A DNA stretch of 35,528 nt, taken from contig DDTL01000048.1 of NCBI GenBank assembly GCA_002344345.1, forward strand, positions 1-35,528. Direction: 5' to 3'. Positions 33,389-35,528 of this stretch are shown here, piece after piece; the first letter of the stretch is position 1; each line of letters begins with the position of its first letter. The notes beneath the pieces were generated by a model. That model was given only the letters and a program-made list of their open reading frames with translations. It did no database searches and had not been told where the DNA came from. The position numbers and the translations under genes were made by a program. Source of the stretch: Saprospiraceae bacterium UBA2365. GTDB lineage: Bacteria; Bacteroidota; Bacteroidia; Chitinophagales; Saprospiraceae.

Positions 33389-33955
33389 TCAGTTTTCATT
33401 TTGTTCCAACATCAGGATCTGGCAAAAAACAGCATAATTGGCGATGTCCATCAGATTTGATTCAATGCCTTCTGAAATGCTGGTTTTACCGTTATTGTCT
33501 TCTATTTGTTTGATTCTAAATAATTTAACAAGAATAAGATCCGTCATACTGCTGATGCGCATATCCCTCCATGCTTCGCCATAGTCATGATTTTTGTCCT
33601 TCATCAACTTTAATATGCCGGTTGATTTTTGCTCAAACAGTTTCATAGCCTCATCAACGGACAGATCGGGTTCCTCAGCGACACCCAATTCCAATTGTAT
33701 CAGGGACATAACCGAATAATTGAATATAGCTGAAAATTCGGTGTCGATCCCTTCAGCTATACGGTTTTCTTTTTTCTCCTGAATACTCCGGATTCTTTTG
33801 GCTTTGATAAATAGTTGATCAGTCAATGATATTGGCCTGAGAATTCTCCAGGAAGCACCGTAATCAGTCATCTTTTTGTAAAAGACGTCCCGACAGTGGT
33901 CAAGGATCTGCTTATATGATGCAAGTGTCTTCTCCAAAAAACAAGTTTTTTGCAA
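33389..33955 (-). CDS. DUF1599 protein with internally duplicated domain
   Basis: A 188-residue all-helical protein in two related halves: KMTDYGASWRILRPISLTDQ...AKRIRSIQ...GIDTEF..IFNYSVM and NHDYGEAWRDMRISSMTD...LFRIKQIE...GIESNL.DIANYAVF. DUF1599 has been discussed as a nucleotide-modification-associated domain; that is family knowledge I am only moderately sure of. No ATG precedes the conserved region: the frame opens with TTG at 33955, and another TTG at 33937 is equally possible. A near-consensus -7 element (CATATTTG, complement of 33953-33960) overlaps the first TTG, favouring 33937. Upstream of the BT_3928-like gene and dgt on the same strand. Confidence 0.82.
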   Translation of the reverse strand: MQKTCFLEKTLASYKQILDHCRDVFYKKMTDYGASWRILRPISLTDQLFIKAKRIRSIQEKKENRIAEGIDTEFSAIFNYSVMSLIQLELGVAEEPDLSVDEAMKLFEQKSTGILKLMKDKNHDYGEAWRDMRISSMTDLILVKLFRIKQIEDNNGKTSISEGIESNLMDIANYAVFCQILMLEQNEN

Positions 33956-34013
33956 ATATGATGAAATTATCTCAAAACTACTGTTAATGAGTTCCTAAAG
34001 TGTCATATGAAGA

Positions 34014-35216
34014 TCATTGGATCGTTCTGCCGGGATATACCTTCAATGCCTGATCCAACAGATCCATAGCTTTTTCCAGATCTGATATTTTGAGTACATA
34101 ACTGATCCTTACTTCGTCAAGTCCCCTTCCTTTTGTTTCATAAAAACCGGAAGCCGGAGCAAGCATCACCGTTTCATGTTGGTATTCGAATTCTTCGAGT
34201 AACCAACGGCAGAACTTATCAGAATGATCAATGGGTAGTCTGGCAACTACGTAAAATGCACCGGATGGGTTAGGGCAAAATGCGCCTTCCATGGCATTGA
34301 TCCGTCGAACAACACAATCACGTCGTTCTTCATATTCATGGATTACTTCATCAAAATATGTCTGAGGTGTTTCTAGTGCAGCTTCTGCTGCGATCTGCCC
34401 GTAGGATGGGGGACTCAGACGAGCCTGAGCAAATTTGAGACAGGTGAAGATGAATTCCTTGTTTTTGGAAATGAGCGCACCAATTCGGATACCACATGCA
34501 CTGTACCTTTTCGAAACAGAATCAATCAGTACGACATGCTCGTCCAGACCTTCCAGTTGCATGATCGAATGATGTTTTTTGCCGTCATAGATAAATTCAC
34601 GATACACTTCATCAGCGAAAAGGAATAGATTGTATTTCAATGCAATATGCTTTAATACTTCAAGTTCTTCCTTAGAATAGAGGTAACCGCTAGGGTTGTT
34701 GGGATTGCAAATGACGATGGCTTTGGTCTTTGGTTTAATGGCTTTCTCAAAATCCTCTATGGGTGGCAGCGCAAATCCGTTTTCAATGTTAGAAGCAATG
34801 GGCACAACTTTGACTCCTGAATTGACTGCAAAACCCAGATAATTGGCATAAAAAGGTTCAGGTATGATGATCTCATCATCTGGATCCATGATCGCCTGCA
34901 TTCCGATCAGCAAAGCTTCTGATGCCCCTGTTGTAATGATGATGTCATCAGGGTTGATATGAATATCGTTGTTTTGATAGTATTTTATCAGTTTTTTTCT
35001 GTAAGACATATGCCCGGCAGAATGGCTGTATGGTACCAGAGCCTGGTCAAAATCCCTGACTGCCTGTAAAGCTTGTTTTGGCATGGATATATCGGGCTGG
35101 CCAATATTTAGGAAATATACTTTAGTTCCCCGGGCTTTGGCTGCTTCGGCAAATGGGACCAGTTTTCGGATCGGTGATTCAGGCATTTGTTGGCCCTTTT
35201 TGGAAATGTTTGGCAT
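34014..35216 (-). CDS. Class I/II pyridoxal-phosphate aminotransferase
   Basis: A fold-type I PLP enzyme of the aspartate aminotransferase-like group, transferring amino groups between amino and 2-oxo acids. Visible are YFLNIGQPDISMP near the N terminus, TTGASEALLIGMQ, the substrate/PLP segment NPNNPSGYLYSKEE, FADEVYREFIYDG, the Schiff-base Lys in SVSKRYSACGIRIGA, and the C-terminal RISYVLK arginine. The exact substrate (aspartate, alanine, aromatic) cannot be decided. The ATG at 35216 is preferred over one at 35252, because a -7 promoter element at 35250-35257 overlaps the upstream codon and the extra residues are not family-like. Separated from DUF1599 by 58 bp, with no visible terminator. 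Confidence 0.92.
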   Translation of the reverse strand: MPNISKKGQQMPESPIRKLVPFAEAAKARGTKVYFLNIGQPDISMPKQALQAVRDFDQALVPYSHSAGHMSYRKKLIKYYQNNDIHINPDDIIITTGASEALLIGMQAIMDPDDEIIIPEPFYANYLGFAVNSGVKVVPIASNIENGFALPPIEDFEKAIKPKTKAIVICNPNNPSGYLYSKEELEVLKHIALKYNLFLFADEVYREFIYDGKKHHSIMQLEGLDEHVVLIDSVSKRYSACGIRIGALISKNKEFIFTCLKFAQARLSPPSYGQIAAEAALETPQTYFDEVIHEYEERRDCVVRRINAMEGAFCPNPSGAFYVVARLPIDHSDKFCRWLLEEFEYQHETVMLAPASGFYETKGRGLDEVRISYVLKISDLEKAMDLLDQALKVYPGRTIQ

Positions 35217-35249
35217 GATTCGTCGATTATTTAATAAAAATTGAACACA

Positions 35250-35257
35250 CAAATGTA
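35250..35257 (-). promoter_or_regulatory. -7 element deciding the aminotransferase start
   Basis: The minus-strand TACATTTG matches TAnnTTTG, with a TTTTGG (complement of about 35281-35286) roughly 24 nt upstream. A start near 35243 leaves a leader of about 27 nt before the ATG at 35216 and excludes the ATG at 35252. Confidence 0.45.
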
Positions 35258-35355
35258 CAATTTAAATTTTGTAGGACATTCCAAAAGTGCTAAAATCTGA
35301 AATATTATTGAAGTAAAAGGTGAAATAGCTTCGGAAAAGTTGTGGAAATTAAAAA

Positions 35356-35383
35356 GCCCGTGTAAAGACGAATAAACACGGGC
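35356..35383. terminator. Intrinsic terminator (minus-strand T-tract)
   Basis: GCCCGTGT (35356-35363) and ACACGGGC (35376-35383) form a perfect 8-bp stem. The AAAAA at 35351-35355 gives a T-tract on the minus strand, so it should end a minus-strand transcript coming from beyond the window. The rest, 35384-35528, shows no gene. Confidence 0.75.
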
Positions 35384-35528
35384 ATTACTCAATTTAATAA
35401 CCAAAACTCATACGCCATATAATGAACAAAAAGCGTGCCAAAATATGATCATATAGTTTAATGTAACTATTTGTTTGTACTCCAAAATGAAATAACTACG
35501 AAATGATAGAATAAAGTATATATTATAA

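Overview
The window looks like a chromosomal segment from a free-living Bacteroidota bacterium, most likely of the Saprospiria/Chitinophagia side. Pointers are: several TAnnTTTG-type -7 promoter elements and no obvious Shine-Dalgarno leaders; secreted proteins ending in type IX secretion (T9SS) sorting domains (the M28 peptidase at 13003, the alpha/beta hydrolase at 28971, and a 1832-residue protein at 23240-28738 with a gliding-motility-type C-terminal domain); a TonB-dependent receptor with an N-terminal carboxypeptidase-like domain; and Bacteroidota-restricted families (DUF2452, DUF1599, the BT_3928-like DoxX protein, an OmpP1/FadL barrel). The DNA is moderately AT-rich throughout, and I see no phage, integrase, transposase, CRISPR array, tRNA or rRNA.

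Layout. 1-525 is non-coding and holds the first copy of a ~170-190 bp terminal-inverted-repeat element. 526-3952 (+) encodes an aldehyde:ferredoxin oxidoreductase family protein (AOR), a short ThiF-like E1 enzyme and a ThiS-like sulfur carrier, probably one functional module. 4164-10173 (-) holds a membrane-anchored TPR protein, a secreted M43 metalloprotease, a CobB-type sirtuin and the bifunctional NAD(P)HX repair enzyme Nnr; the second repeat copy sits next to the sirtuin stop codon. 10249-14268 (+) holds a 2H phosphoesterase, a GH29 alpha-L-fucosidase with a discoidin-like domain, the third repeat copy and a T9SS-exported M28 peptidase. 14301-16260 (-) is smpB and proS. 16488-19818 (+) encodes an extremely Tyr-rich, then Ser/Gly/Arg-rich secreted protein and an OmpP1/FadL-type barrel. 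19995-28738 (-) has a TonB-dependent receptor, a DUF2452 protein and the giant repeat protein. 28971-30431 (+) is a T9SS-exported alpha/beta hydrolase. 30465-35216 (-) holds dgt, a BT_3928-like DoxX protein, a DUF1599 protein and a class I/II aminotransferase.

How it fits together. Much of the window is cell-surface and secretion biology (proteases, fucosidase, lipase-like hydrolase, adhesin-like repeat protein, receptor, barrel) mixed with housekeeping (proS-smpB, nnr, dgt, aminotransferase). The most distinctive items are (i) the dispersed, same-orientation inverted-repeat element, present three times within 13 kb, whose internal complementary arms are arranged in a crossing, pseudoknot-capable order, and (ii) the AOR/ThiF/ThiS neighbourhood, which suggests a dedicated sulfur-transfer pair for the molybdo/tungstopterin cofactor. 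The Tyr-rich protein and the zinc-ligand-less sirtuin are secondary points of interest. All functional assignments rest on motif recognition by eye; no database search was possible.
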